Shown: positions 1 through 7,022, counted from the stretch's first letter. The stretch: DNA of 8,261 nucleotides from Methanobacteriota archaeon (GCA_002726845.1 PBSP01000104.1:1-8261), one strand, 5' to 3'. Numbers and translations are program-made. The notes: generated by a model not told the origin, from the sequence alone.

Positions 1-125
1 CAAATAACCGGGGGAACAGGTCAGGCCGGGAACGGAGCATCCCTACCTGGGGCCATGGGTGCTGTGGGGATCCGGGACGGAGAAAGTGTGTAGATACGGC
101 CTGTGCGTACGAGCGTCCACCCGAG
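1..125 (+). ncRNA. ffs: SRP RNA (7S RNA), 3' part; 5' end outside the window
   Basis: This is the RNA scaffold of the signal recognition particle, which binds SRP54 through helix 8 and SRP19 through helices 6 and 8 and targets nascent membrane and secreted proteins. The universally conserved helix 8 tip is readable: bases 22-39 follow the pattern CAGG-pyrimidine-C-N-GGAA-N-G-R-AGCA known from bacterial, archaeal and human SRP RNA. The GGAA tetraloop is at 29-32 and is closed by C26-C27-G28 pairing with C33-G34-G35. Below it, CAGGT (17-21) pairs with ACCTG (45-49), leaving a larger 3'-side bulge typical of the asymmetric loop. The rest, from about 50, should be the 3' strand of helix 5, whose partner lies before the window. 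The 3' end is estimated from the roughly 100 nucleotides that usually follow helix 8; I see no T-run or other sharp terminator. It is convergent with the archease gene, whose stop is at 135. Confidence 0.8.
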
Positions 126-134
126 GATTCCCAC

Positions 135-629
135 CTAGATGTCAAAAACAACGTCAGAATACCATCCAGGTCCTTCGAACGTCGGAACTTCCGCCCATGG
201 TGAGGCCAAAATTTCTCCTTGAGCGACTTGGTCCACAATCAAATCGTATCGGGTTACTGCCTTGATTTCTACTTCTTTTTCTACGTCCCTTGACGGAACC
301 CATGAAACTTGAGCCTGAAGTTGAATATCGTCTTGATTTTCTTCAATCTTAACCGAACAATCAACCAACCATTTTTGTTCAACTTCATCCATGTAGAGAA
401 CCTCTTCCAGCCATTTGACAAGAAGCAAACCATTCATATCATCATGGATGGGAACGCTACAGGTCCATACCGAAGTGTGCCGAACCGAATCGGTGGACAC
501 GGCTTTGGAGAGCAAATAATTCTGCATTCCTGTTGTGGTTTCCTCGAAAAGCCTCGATCGTGAAGAACCAAATGATCGCAATCCGACATCAGCAGTGGTG
601 GGCCTTGGCCAAGAACTCAAGACATGCAC
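135..629 (-). CDS. Archease (RtcB RNA-ligase activator, SHS2 domain)
   Basis: Archease activates the GTP-dependent RNA ligase RtcB, speeding formation of the RtcB-guanylate intermediate in tRNA splicing and RNA repair. The family landmarks are present: an N-terminal strand followed by TTADVG (canonically HTADxG), a GMQNYLL helix, a WLEEVLYMDEVE helix like the family's WLNELLYLxDxE, then KAVTRYDL (canonically KAVTYHxL). The protein ends exactly at FDI, whose Asp is a known metal-site residue in archeases. The reading frame is open up to a TTG at 671, which would overlap the upstream kinase gene by 41 bases. I chose the GTG at 629, one base after the kinase stop, because it puts the conserved TADVG at the usual distance from the N-terminus and gives about 164 residues, normal for the family. 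It is the last gene of the three-gene run and probably translationally coupled to the kinase. RtcB is not in the window. The family call is firm; the start is uncertain. Confidence 0.88.
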   Translation of the reverse strand: MHVLSSWPRPTTADVGLRSFGSSRSRLFEETTTGMQNYLLSKAVSTDSVRHTSVWTCSVPIHDDMNGLLLVKWLEEVLYMDEVEQKWLVDCSVKIEENQDDIQLQAQVSWVPSRDVEKEVEIKAVTRYDLIVDQVAQGEILASPWAEVPTFEGPGWYSDVVFDI

Positions 630-630
630 C

Positions 631-1692
631 TCAGCGTTTGGAGACTTGAAGAGACCAAGCGATTTCACCAATTCTGTCGATCATATCATCAAGACGAAGA
701 ACAAAGCGATCTGTACGGTCTGCAACAAGAATGCATTCACTCGCAGCATTAGCGATGTGTGCGGTTTCTTCGACTGTAAGGCCAAGCGTAATTGCCGTGG
801 CTACCGCAACAGCTGCAGCATCGATTAATCCAATCATTTGTCGAATTTCTTCGAGCATGCATTGAACGTGAACTGTTTCAGTACTTCTTGAGTGAATGGT
901 TACACCGTCTTGACCTTCGAGGATAAGCAAGTGATTCCAATCGTTTGTCTCAAGCAACATCGATGCGGCTTCTGCACCTGTTGCTGCTCCCAGTCTCCTT
1001 CGCATCAATTCCAATCCTTTGGATTGGAACAACACCCAATCAACGCCTTGCGTTCTATGCAGTCCAGTTAATTTTGGGTCGGCGATGATCGGCACGTTGT
1101 GTTTTTTTGCAGCTGCAATCAGTTTTTCGGCGCCTTCATCGTCCAAGACACCCAATCCATAATCAGAGAGGATGAGGCAAGAAGAATTCGGAATGCTTTC
1201 AACGGTGCGTTGAATCAAACTGTCAAGTGCGGGATTGGGGATGGGCTCATCGTCTTCGATGTCCCAGCGTAAGAGCAATTGCTCGCCTTTTATGAGTCCC
1301 TCGCGAGCACCTAGAAGCCTTGTTTTTACAGTGGTAGTCCGTTCCTCAAGCACCGCAATCCCAGAGGTTTCTACGCCTTCTTCTTCGAGCATTTCAAGTA
1401 TCGCCAGTCCAGAATCATCGTCCCCAACGACACCATGCAAATGGCTCTTCAAACCGAGTGAATCCAATCCTCGGGCCACGTGTGCAGCAGCTCCAACATC
1501 AACATCTCGAGAGGTTTCCTTCAATACTGGAACAGGTGCTCGGGAATTGAGGTTGTTTGCAAAACCATGAATGTAACAGTCCATCATAATGTCTCCAACA
1601 AGCAGTACTTTTGAAGGCTTGATGTTTCTCAAACCCGATTGAAGTTTTTTCAAAGCATCGTGAACTTTCGCATCATCATCGCTCATACCCAT
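631..1692 (-). CDS. PfkB-family carbohydrate kinase, HldE/RfaE domain-I-like, diverged active site
   Basis: This is a ribokinase-fold sugar kinase resembling the D-glycero-beta-D-manno-heptose-7-phosphate kinase half of HldE. The order of motifs matches: VGDIMMDCY (residues 32-40), SRAPVPVL (50-57), VGAAAHVA (66-73) in place of GGAANVA, QLLLRWD (138-144), LILSDYGLGVL (173-183) and ADPK (204-207). Length (353) suits a stand-alone kinase domain; no nucleotidyltransferase domain follows. Several catalytic motifs are altered. The anion-hole GAGD reads GLID (288-291), keeping only the presumed catalytic Asp291. The substrate-binding Asn of GGAANVA is His71, and the TPN motif reads FQS. The substrate is therefore unclear and the enzyme may be weak or inactive. 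Its ATG follows the wHTH-TerB stop by three bases, with a GAGGG ribosome site at 1700-1704 inside the end of that gene. Its stop abuts archease. A role in a sugar-nucleotide pathway cannot be read from the neighbours. Confidence 0.8.
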   Translation of the reverse strand: MGMSDDDAKVHDALKKLQSGLRNIKPSKVLLVGDIMMDCYIHGFANNLNSRAPVPVLKETSRDVDVGAAAHVARGLDSLGLKSHLHGVVGDDDSGLAILEMLEEEGVETSGIAVLEERTTTVKTRLLGAREGLIKGEQLLLRWDIEDDEPIPNPALDSLIQRTVESIPNSSCLILSDYGLGVLDDEGAEKLIAAAKKHNVPIIADPKLTGLHRTQGVDWVLFQSKGLELMRRRLGAATGAEAASMLLETNDWNHLLILEGQDGVTIHSRSTETVHVQCMLEEIRQMIGLIDAAAVAVATAITLGLTVEETAHIANAASECILVADRTDRFVLRLDDMIDRIGEIAWSLQVSKR

Positions 1693-1695
1693 ATT

Positions 1696-2658
1696 TCATC
1701 CCTCAATTGCATCTTGTAATTCTGCGAGTATCATCGCGTGTTCTTGTTGGCTTATTCCTGTCTCTTCTCGCAACGTCTCAAGCATTGCTGACTCGTCATT
1801 TGTGATGACTCCATCGATCAAGGCAGTTTTTAGGACAGAGCGATAAGCATCATGTTCTGGTGGAATGTACGGTTGTAACAAGGCTTGATTGAGGATACGC
1901 ACATGCGTGTCCTCATCAATGTCAAATGCGATTTTTACTGTTTTCAAAAGGGCTTCCTCTTCTTCAAGAATGACCCCATCAACAAGTGCTTGTCGCAACA
2001 TATCGAGATATATTTCTTCAGGTGGCGGGGCGTTTGTCTCCCGACGCGCTTCATTGGACAGACGTCGTACGCGTTCTGGATGCATTCCAAGAAAATCGAC
2101 AACTTCGTTGAGCAAAAGCTGCTCATCTTTGGTAATTCGACCATCCTGCCAAGCTCGAGCGAACATCCTTCGTACCAATGCTTCACCGGCTTGAGCATCG
2201 AGTGAAGCAGAGCCTTCGGGATGCGATACTGGTGACAAGACTGGATTGGCATGGACAACGAGGTTTTCATCAACGTGGGCAAGGGTTTCAAGTGTTTTTT
2301 GTGAACTTGTGGTAAGTGATTCCAAGAGGACTGTTTTACCGTCTTTTTTCACTGGCGTTGACGCTACCTGATTGAGTACCGACTGTGCTCGCTCTCTACC
2401 TTCTGGTGTGAGCGAGTAAACCCTTCTGCGTTGTCGGGCACCGGGTACATGGCGGCTTGTGGTGTCGATGAAATTCTGCTGTTCCAAACGTTTTAGCGTT
2501 CGAGGTACGTGTTTTCTTTGCACGTGTACAGCTGCTGATATTCCTGCCTGTGTGAGTTCCATTGGCGCTTCCCAGTTGTTCTCGGGCAGTTGGTGATCGA
2601 GCAGGTGAAGCAACGTCCTCTCCTCTGTAGTCAACGTTCCTAAGAACCCGTCAACCAT
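1696..2658 (-). CDS. Winged-helix protein with three TerB-like repeats; putative regulator
   Basis: No named family member is recognised, but the architecture is clear. Residues about 5-95 form a MarR-like winged helix-turn-helix: a recognition-helix stretch RTLKRLEQQNFI, a basic wing with ARQRRRVYSLT, then PEGRERA. A linker with little visible structure (about 100-150) follows. The C-terminal half has three helical units, each carrying an Asp-Gly followed by acidic residues, resembling the tellurite-resistance TerB fold: QDGRITKDE, VDGVILEEE and IDGVITNDE. The DG pairs lie exactly 55 residues apart (about 172, 227 and 282). The ATG at 2658 is preferred over the GTG at 2682 because GGGGAG sits four bases upstream of it. 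It is the first gene of the run with the kinase and archease, and divergent from endA. DNA binding and metal or ligand sensing by the repeats are inferences from fold. There is no signal peptide or membrane segment, so it should be cytosolic. Confidence 0.75.
   Translation of the reverse strand: MVDGFLGTLTTEERTLLHLLDHQLPENNWEAPMELTQAGISAAVHVQRKHVPRTLKRLEQQNFIDTTSRHVPGARQRRRVYSLTPEGRERAQSVLNQVASTPVKKDGKTVLLESLTTSSQKTLETLAHVDENLVVHANPVLSPVSHPEGSASLDAQAGEALVRRMFARAWQDGRITKDEQLLLNEVVDFLGMHPERVRRLSNEARRETNAPPPEEIYLDMLRQALVDGVILEEEEALLKTVKIAFDIDEDTHVRILNQALLQPYIPPEHDAYRSVLKTALIDGVITNDESAMLETLREETGISQQEHAMILAELQDAIEG
1700..1704 (-). promoter_or_regulatory. Shine-Dalgarno site of the PfkB-like kinase
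   Basis: GAGGG lies seven bases before the kinase ATG at 1692 and within the last codons and stop of the upstream wHTH-TerB gene (GAG GGA TGA). This supports the ATG at 1692 rather than the in-frame ATG two codons later and indicates coupled translation of the two genes. Confidence 0.55.
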
Positions 2659-2746
2659 GATGCTCCCCGTGCTATTTGTCACGGTGGTAGTCCTTAGGAC
2701 AATCGGTCATCGACGCAACAATATGGGGGGAATCTCACCTAGCATC
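2659..2746. promoter_or_regulatory. Divergent promoter region between wHTH-TerB gene and endA
   Basis: This is the only intergenic spacer separating divergent genes in the window. The leftward gene has GGGGAG at 2663-2668, four bases before its ATG. For endA, an AT-rich ACAATATG at about 2718-2725 lies about 25 bases before the ATG at 2747, the spacing expected of a TATA box for a leaderless archaeal transcript. Neither element is a strong consensus match. A wHTH protein encoded next to its own divergent promoter commonly autoregulates, but no clear inverted-repeat operator was found by eye. Confidence 0.35.
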
Positions 2747-3859
2747 ATGGTCCGACAACAACGAAAGTTCAAGCCGAGGGCACGGACAACGAGGGCCATC
2801 AAGTTCGAAGGAGATGAAGACAGCAATCTGAAAAAGAATCAACCGCCAGTCGCAGATGGAGCGTACTGGAAAATTTCACCACCACTTTCGACGCGTCTCT
2901 TCGAAAAAAGTGCTTTAGGCCATCGTAATGATGACGGCTCAATCACGTTAACGGCTTCTGAAGTATTGTTTTGCCATTGGCATCGACATGTTCCTCTTCC
3001 GAATGAGCACTGGCTGGAGGAAGAACTTCAGAAGAACCCACGACTGATTTATGAGGCCATCATAATGGATTCAGGGAGAAACGGAGGCGAGATGATTGTG
3101 CCCTCTACCCATCGTCCTCAAATCAAGCATCATCTTGCATGGGGGGTTCGGTGGCACAGAGATCGCAACCACTTGAAGGAAATGCCTCAGGCATCAATAT
3201 CCATAGCTGCAACACACGATGAATTGGATTGGGATGAGTTGCTGGATTGGTGCGTAAAAGCAAAGCAAATGAATGTTGATGCTGAATTGTTTGTCATCGA
3301 CGAAGAACTTGATGTCACGATGTACAAGTTAATGTTGATCGAACCAAAGGGTGATAGGATGACATGGGATGATTTGAATCAAAACCAAAAAGGTGAATTT
3401 ATGGAGTCTTGGAGCAATCGTACCAATACAGATCACGGAAGTTACGTGCGTCATGAGCAACCTTGGGTATGGAATCAAATTGGTATCGAACACATGTCTG
3501 GTAGAGTACTTCGTCAAGAAGAGAATACATACATTCAACAGATGATCAATGAGGAAGAAGAATCAACCTCTGATTCGCGGATTATGCACGATCTGCTCGC
3601 ACGGGGGTTGCTGCTACGACCTGGGTTCAAGTACGGATGTCGGTGGAGAGGATATGATGGAGATTTGAATGAATCACACGCTCCTTGGTTGATTCAACCG
3701 CGTGCCGAGGCGGCAACCACCTGGCAGGGTGTGTGTCTAAGTGTAAGACTTGCAGAAGGTGTCCACAAACAATGGGTTTGTGGCATTGAAAGCAACGGTG
3801 AGTGGAATTACTTGCGCATTCAGCGTTGGTTGCCCGGAAAGAACTCATCCACAGAATAA
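2747..3859 (+). CDS. endA: tRNA-intron splicing endonuclease EndA
   Basis: EndA cuts precursor tRNAs at bulge-helix-bulge motifs, leaving 2',3'-cyclic phosphate and 5'-OH ends that RtcB then joins. The C-terminal catalytic domain shows the family hallmarks: GFKYGCRWRGYDGD matches the GxKFGxxFRVY segment, then ESHAPWLIQ, then VRLAEGVHKQWV. The presumed Tyr/His/Lys triad is Tyr303, His311 and Lys341 (counted from the ATG at 2747); the His-Lys spacing of 30 is as in other archaeal enzymes. The N-terminal half, with SITLTASEVLF around residues 65-75, looks like the degenerate first repeat seen in longer euryarchaeal EndA, so an alpha2 homodimer is likely (370 residues). The frame is open up to an ATG at 2657, but that overlaps the divergent gene's start codon and adds an unconserved hydrophobic stretch. 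I therefore chose the ATG before the basic VRQQRKFKPRAR segment. The 3' end overlaps the metalloprotease gene tail to tail. Confidence 0.9.
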   Translation: MVRQQRKFKPRARTTRAIKFEGDEDSNLKKNQPPVADGAYWKISPPLSTRLFEKSALGHRNDDGSITLTASEVLFCHWHRHVPLPNEHWLEEELQKNPRLIYEAIIMDSGRNGGEMIVPSTHRPQIKHHLAWGVRWHRDRNHLKEMPQASISIAATHDELDWDELLDWCVKAKQMNVDAELFVIDEELDVTMYKLMLIEPKGDRMTWDDLNQNQKGEFMESWSNRTNTDHGSYVRHEQPWVWNQIGIEHMSGRVLRQEENTYIQQMINEEEESTSDSRIMHDLLARGLLLRPGFKYGCRWRGYDGDLNESHAPWLIQPRAEAATTWQGVCLSVRLAEGVHKQWVCGIESNGEWNYLRIQRWLPGKNSSTE

Positions 3860-5883
3860 TCGCTGTCGTGTTCTTGGTCGTTCTGATTGGGACTGTTTGA
3901 AAAAATGGATGCGAGGAACCAAAGCGCAAACAGGCCAAAAAAAAGCGACAAAGTATTCGCTCGATTCCCTATTATTGGGGTATCATCATCATCCATCGCT
4001 TTCAGTTCCACATCAACCTCCCATCGCTCACCATTGAACGATTCAAGATGAAGGGTTCCCAAAACATACATGTTGTTGCTCAACAATCCGTTCGGTTCGA
4101 TCAACAGTTGTATTGTGCCTTCTCCTTCTTTAATCTGCACAGTTTGTTCTGGAGCAGTAATCCTGGACAGAGGTCCTTCGACATGGATTGAAAATTCACC
4201 AGATTCCGAGCCCGTACCAAAATAGGGAATCAGTAATTCTGTTGGCTTATCGACGTTGATGGTTTCTTTGACTGTCATTCGTTCAGGTAGCGGGATTGTA
4301 CCAAGGGTCGTAATGGTTGTTTTGATATCAAAGGTATCGTTGTTGCATCGTATTGTGCCTGAGAACGTTGCTGTTGATTCCAACATCCCCGCTGAAGAAA
4401 ATTCTCCGTAAAGGGTCGGGTTGTAACTCGTAGCGTTTTCAAACAAAAGAGTCCTTCCATCGGTTCCATTCAGTTCTCCCCAACATTGAACATTATCATC
4501 GACATTGTTAATCTGAATCGGTAGAGATTCACCTTGCAATAATGTGTATCCAAAATTGGCCAAATCAATGTCAACATCAGGAGTGCACATTTCTGAGTGA
4601 AATTCTATTTTCCATTGCCCTTGGTCTCCGACAATACGTGCGTACCAGGGAACCAATACACCATCATGGTCCCGTATGAGGATTCCCCGTTCTCCAAACT
4701 CATCTCCTGGCTGGAACAAATCACTGGCAACTCCATCGTTGATGCCTTTGAGTTGTTCTTGACCGCCATCAGCTTCAATGGTTTGCAGATACGGCCTGCG
4801 TTGATCGATGTTCATTGCATTGTGCGCAGTATCGCCCGCATCTTTGTCTTCGAGAAGAACAAGTACGCCTTGGCCAGGAAGGGATTGATCAAATCCTCCT
4901 TGCGATCGCTTTTCAATCCACAAAAATTCATTTTGACCAATTTCAACACGAATACGCTCACCACCATCCGATCTTGCATTCAAATCGATGCTTGGTCCGA
5001 TACAAGGTGCGTTTGAGTTCGTTGGCCAATCTAAAATCAGGTCATGTGTCGGCCCATGCCCAATACTTTCCATTGTTGGTCCGGTTGGCAGTGACGGAGA
5101 ATCTCCGCCAGCATTCCAGTTTCCGCTTGCCATAATGTCCCATACGCCAATCCCCTTCCAGGATCCTGAATAACCAGAGTCGTGCACAGGATACAAATCG
5201 AATGCCCCGAATTGATGCATCATTTCATGCAAAATCGTACCGATCCCATTCATGCCGTGCCTCATTGATGACATGGTATAATGCTCAAAGACGTAATCTC
5301 CTTTTTCCAACGGCTCAGAGAAGGATGTAAAGTGCGACCAAATACGGTTACTGGAGCCGCTACTTTGTTCCTGTGCTAGTGTAGAATGAAGGATGAGGAA
5401 TCGATCAACAGTACCATCTTGGTTGAGATCATAGGATTCATAGGTCGTTTTCTGCAGCGACTTGACCGCAAATTCAGCAAGCGTTGCCGGCAAAAATTCC
5501 GTACCGTCTCCGTAATCGCGCCCATTACTTCCATCCGCACCATAGGATGCAAGTGGTTGAGGTGCCCGCAGAATTGTTTCGTATACGTCGATTGTTACAT
5601 CCACCTCTTCGCCGACTGCTTGCGATAAATAATCATCAGAATATACCTTGAGTTGATTTTGAGTGTCTTCGATCCATTCACTCGAAAGTGGATTGGATTC
5701 AAAGTCGACCAAAACCACCAACCAGGTTTCATTTTTTTGCAAACCTACAAGTTGGGATTTATGGGTTTCTGGCTCGTTAATTTCAATCTCAAAGAGAGTG
5801 TTGACTTCCTCAGAGTACATTTGAGCAGCAACTGCAAGAAGGGCGCAAAGGGTCATACCAATGGCTTTACCCCTTTTCCCCAT
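3820..5883 (-). CDS. Secreted, membrane-anchored M6-type zinc metalloprotease
   Basis: This is an extracellular metallopeptidase related to the M6 (immune inhibitor A) family. From the ATG at 5883 the protein has 687 residues. It begins with a Sec-type signal sequence (MGKRGK, then a hydrophobic TLCALLAVAA stretch). The zinc site HEMMHQFGAFD gives His219, Glu220, His223 and Asp229 in the HExxHxxGxxD pattern, followed by WDIMASGNWN as the Met-turn region. Upstream, DLNQDGTVD resembles the Ca-binding-like loop before the IWSH segment in M6 enzymes. After the catalytic domain come about 300 residues of beta-rich, presumably Ig-like sequence, then one membrane helix (LSLFFGLFALWFLASIF) and a hydrophilic, acidic tail of about 25 residues. 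It should stay on the outer face of the membrane and degrade protein near the cell. The frame is open to 6000, but that start overlaps the TatC-like gene and would bury the signal peptide behind 39 residues. No twin-arginine is present. No strong ribosome site precedes 5883. Confidence 0.87.
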   Translation of the reverse strand: MGKRGKAIGMTLCALLAVAAQMYSEEVNTLFEIEINEPETHKSQLVGLQKNETWLVVLVDFESNPLSSEWIEDTQNQLKVYSDDYLSQAVGEEVDVTIDVYETILRAPQPLASYGADGSNGRDYGDGTEFLPATLAEFAVKSLQKTTYESYDLNQDGTVDRFLILHSTLAQEQSSGSSNRIWSHFTSFSEPLEKGDYVFEHYTMSSMRHGMNGIGTILHEMMHQFGAFDLYPVHDSGYSGSWKGIGVWDIMASGNWNAGGDSPSLPTGPTMESIGHGPTHDLILDWPTNSNAPCIGPSIDLNARSDGGERIRVEIGQNEFLWIEKRSQGGFDQSLPGQGVLVLLEDKDAGDTAHNAMNIDQRRPYLQTIEADGGQEQLKGINDGVASDLFQPGDEFGERGILIRDHDGVLVPWYARIVGDQGQWKIEFHSEMCTPDVDIDLANFGYTLLQGESLPIQINNVDDNVQCWGELNGTDGRTLLFENATSYNPTLYGEFSSAGMLESTATFSGTIRCNNDTFDIKTTITTLGTIPLPERMTVKETINVDKPTELLIPYFGTGSESGEFSIHVEGPLSRITAPEQTVQIKEGEGTIQLLIEPNGLLSNNMYVLGTLHLESFNGERWEVDVELKAMDDDDTPIIGNRANTLSLFFGLFALWFLASIFSNSPNQNDQEHDSDYSVDEFFPGNQR

Positions 5884-5908
5884 GGACGGCACATTCCATC
5901 GAATCGTT

Positions 5909-7009
5909 TCAAGTGTTGGGTAAGTTGTTGGGTCTGAGAATACGGTTGTGTAAGTTGAGAAGACTTTCCTCGTCGTTGTTTTGAAGGAACCACATTCCAC
6001 AACTTGCTGATGTTATTGCCAACTTGAATGCTGAAGGTAGTTCTGATTCTTTGCAGCCAGACATAACCACATCGGTAATCCGGTATCGGATGATGGTGTC
6101 AATGAGCACATCTCGTTCCTCTATGTTGGTGCGAAGCGACTCAAATCTCATCAAATCTGTATGCTTTGGCATCTTGTTCAGGGAAACTTCAGACTCTGTG
6201 TACGAACTCTCCACATAAAGAACAGAACGCCTCCGACCTTCATTATCAAAAATTGGCTTCAGTTTTAGGATTTGACCGGATTTGCGAACGCTTTTTCGAA
6301 TTGAAAATTCAAGAACAACGATCATGGCACAAACAAGCAATATGTTGATGCCATTCCACCCACCTGGGAGTGTGAACAAAACAACAAGGCTACCTCCTCC
6401 AAGTATACGTGTACGCCACCAATCTTGATTGTTCTCAGTTATCAATCCGAACGTTCCGGCTGCAGTTGCGGAAAATGCAATGATGTAGGTGATGAGCATC
6501 GTCCAATAAATGGACAATGCAAATGTGAACAATGAAACAGCATCGTACTGTGCTTCCAAATTCATTTCTTCGTGTATCCCATCTCCGAAAACGTACAGTG
6601 TTGGTATGGCATAATAGAACAACAGGAACAACGTTGCGTAACCTGTGATTGCAGAGAGCAAGGCCCAACGTTTGAACATCGCCAATTCACGATTCGTCAA
6701 ACCTTGTTGTACGAAGGTATACATCGAATAGATAGCGAGTGGCAACAACAGCAAGATTGAGAGGAATACAGCACTTAACCAGCGAACAGCACTCCAAGAT
6801 GCGGGTTCATACAGCGACAAACTTCCATCGCCTGGATTCAAATGGTTCAGTATCTCACCAAGAATCACATCAATTTTTGTCATGATGACAAACGCAAATA
6901 TTGCCATAAGAACAAAGCCAAGTGTTGCTCTCTGTGTGAGTATGTTGAAATGACTCTGTATGGGGAGAGCCGTGTCGTGCTCCAGTTGAATGCCTTTTCC
7001 GACTGACAA
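5909..7009 (-). CDS. TatC-like twin-arginine translocase membrane protein with C-terminal extension
   Basis: TatC is the multispanning receptor that recognises twin-arginine signal peptides and recruits TatA to export folded proteins. This protein has six predicted membrane helices with TatC-like spacing (about 28-45, 76-98, 117-140, 156-190, 203-214 and 218-236). Local TatC-like signatures include SHFNILTQR (19-27) in place of THLIELRKR, GLTNRE (103-108) in place of GLYKHE, with Glu108 at the position of the important E. coli Glu103, YYAIPTLYVF in helix 3, and VVLEFSI in place of LYEIxI in helix 6. Other canonical residues are missing: the N-terminal Glu of LIELRKR and the TPPD motif (here LPGG, 214-217). 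About 130 extra residues follow helix 6, cytosolic and of unknown fold. The start is TTG, supported by GAGGT six bases upstream. It sits between the Reeler-like gene (13 bases) and the protease gene (25 bases). A TatC-fold protein of other function is possible. Confidence 0.62.
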   Translation of the reverse strand: MSVGKGIQLEHDTALPIQSHFNILTQRATLGFVLMAIFAFVIMTKIDVILGEILNHLNPGDGSLSLYEPASWSAVRWLSAVFLSILLLLPLAIYSMYTFVQQGLTNRELAMFKRWALLSAITGYATLFLLFYYAIPTLYVFGDGIHEEMNLEAQYDAVSLFTFALSIYWTMLITYIIAFSATAAGTFGLITENNQDWWRTRILGGGSLVVLFTLPGGWNGINILLVCAMIVVLEFSIRKSVRKSGQILKLKPIFDNEGRRRSVLYVESSYTESEVSLNKMPKHTDLMRFESLRTNIEERDVLIDTIIRYRITDVVMSGCKESELPSAFKLAITSASCGMWFLQNNDEESLLNLHNRILRPNNLPNT

Positions 7010-7015
7010 CGTATT

Positions 7016-7020
7016 ACCTC
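7016..7020 (-). promoter_or_regulatory. Shine-Dalgarno site fixing the TTG start of the TatC-like gene
   Basis: GAGGT lies six bases before the TTG at 7009 and just after the stop of the upstream gene. It is the best ribosome-site match in the right half of the window and supports an unusual TTG start and coupled expression with the preceding gene. Confidence 0.6.
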
Positions 7021-7022
7021 AT

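Noticed and set aside
93..104. 12-base match AGATACGGCCTG, also present near 4788
   Set aside because: One or two shared 12-mers are expected by chance in a window of this size. The second copy is inside the protease coding sequence, and the flanks do not match.
1235..1570. Open + strand frame of 111 codons within the kinase gene
   Set aside because: It lies wholly opposite a well-supported PfkB-family gene and has low-complexity Ser/Arg-rich composition typical of an antisense shadow.
2657..2746. Longer N-terminus of EndA with a hydrophobic MLPVLFVTVVVL stretch
   Set aside because: A membrane segment is unexpected in EndA, and the start codon would overlap the start codon of the divergent wHTH-TerB gene.
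5810..5883. Twin-arginine signal on the metalloprotease as a TatC substrate
   Set aside because: The n-region reads MGKRGKA with no RR pair or SRRxFLK-like pattern; it fits a Sec signal.
5884..6000. N-terminal extension of the metalloprotease
   Set aside because: It overlaps the TatC-like coding end, lacks conserved features and would place 39 residues ahead of a good signal peptide.
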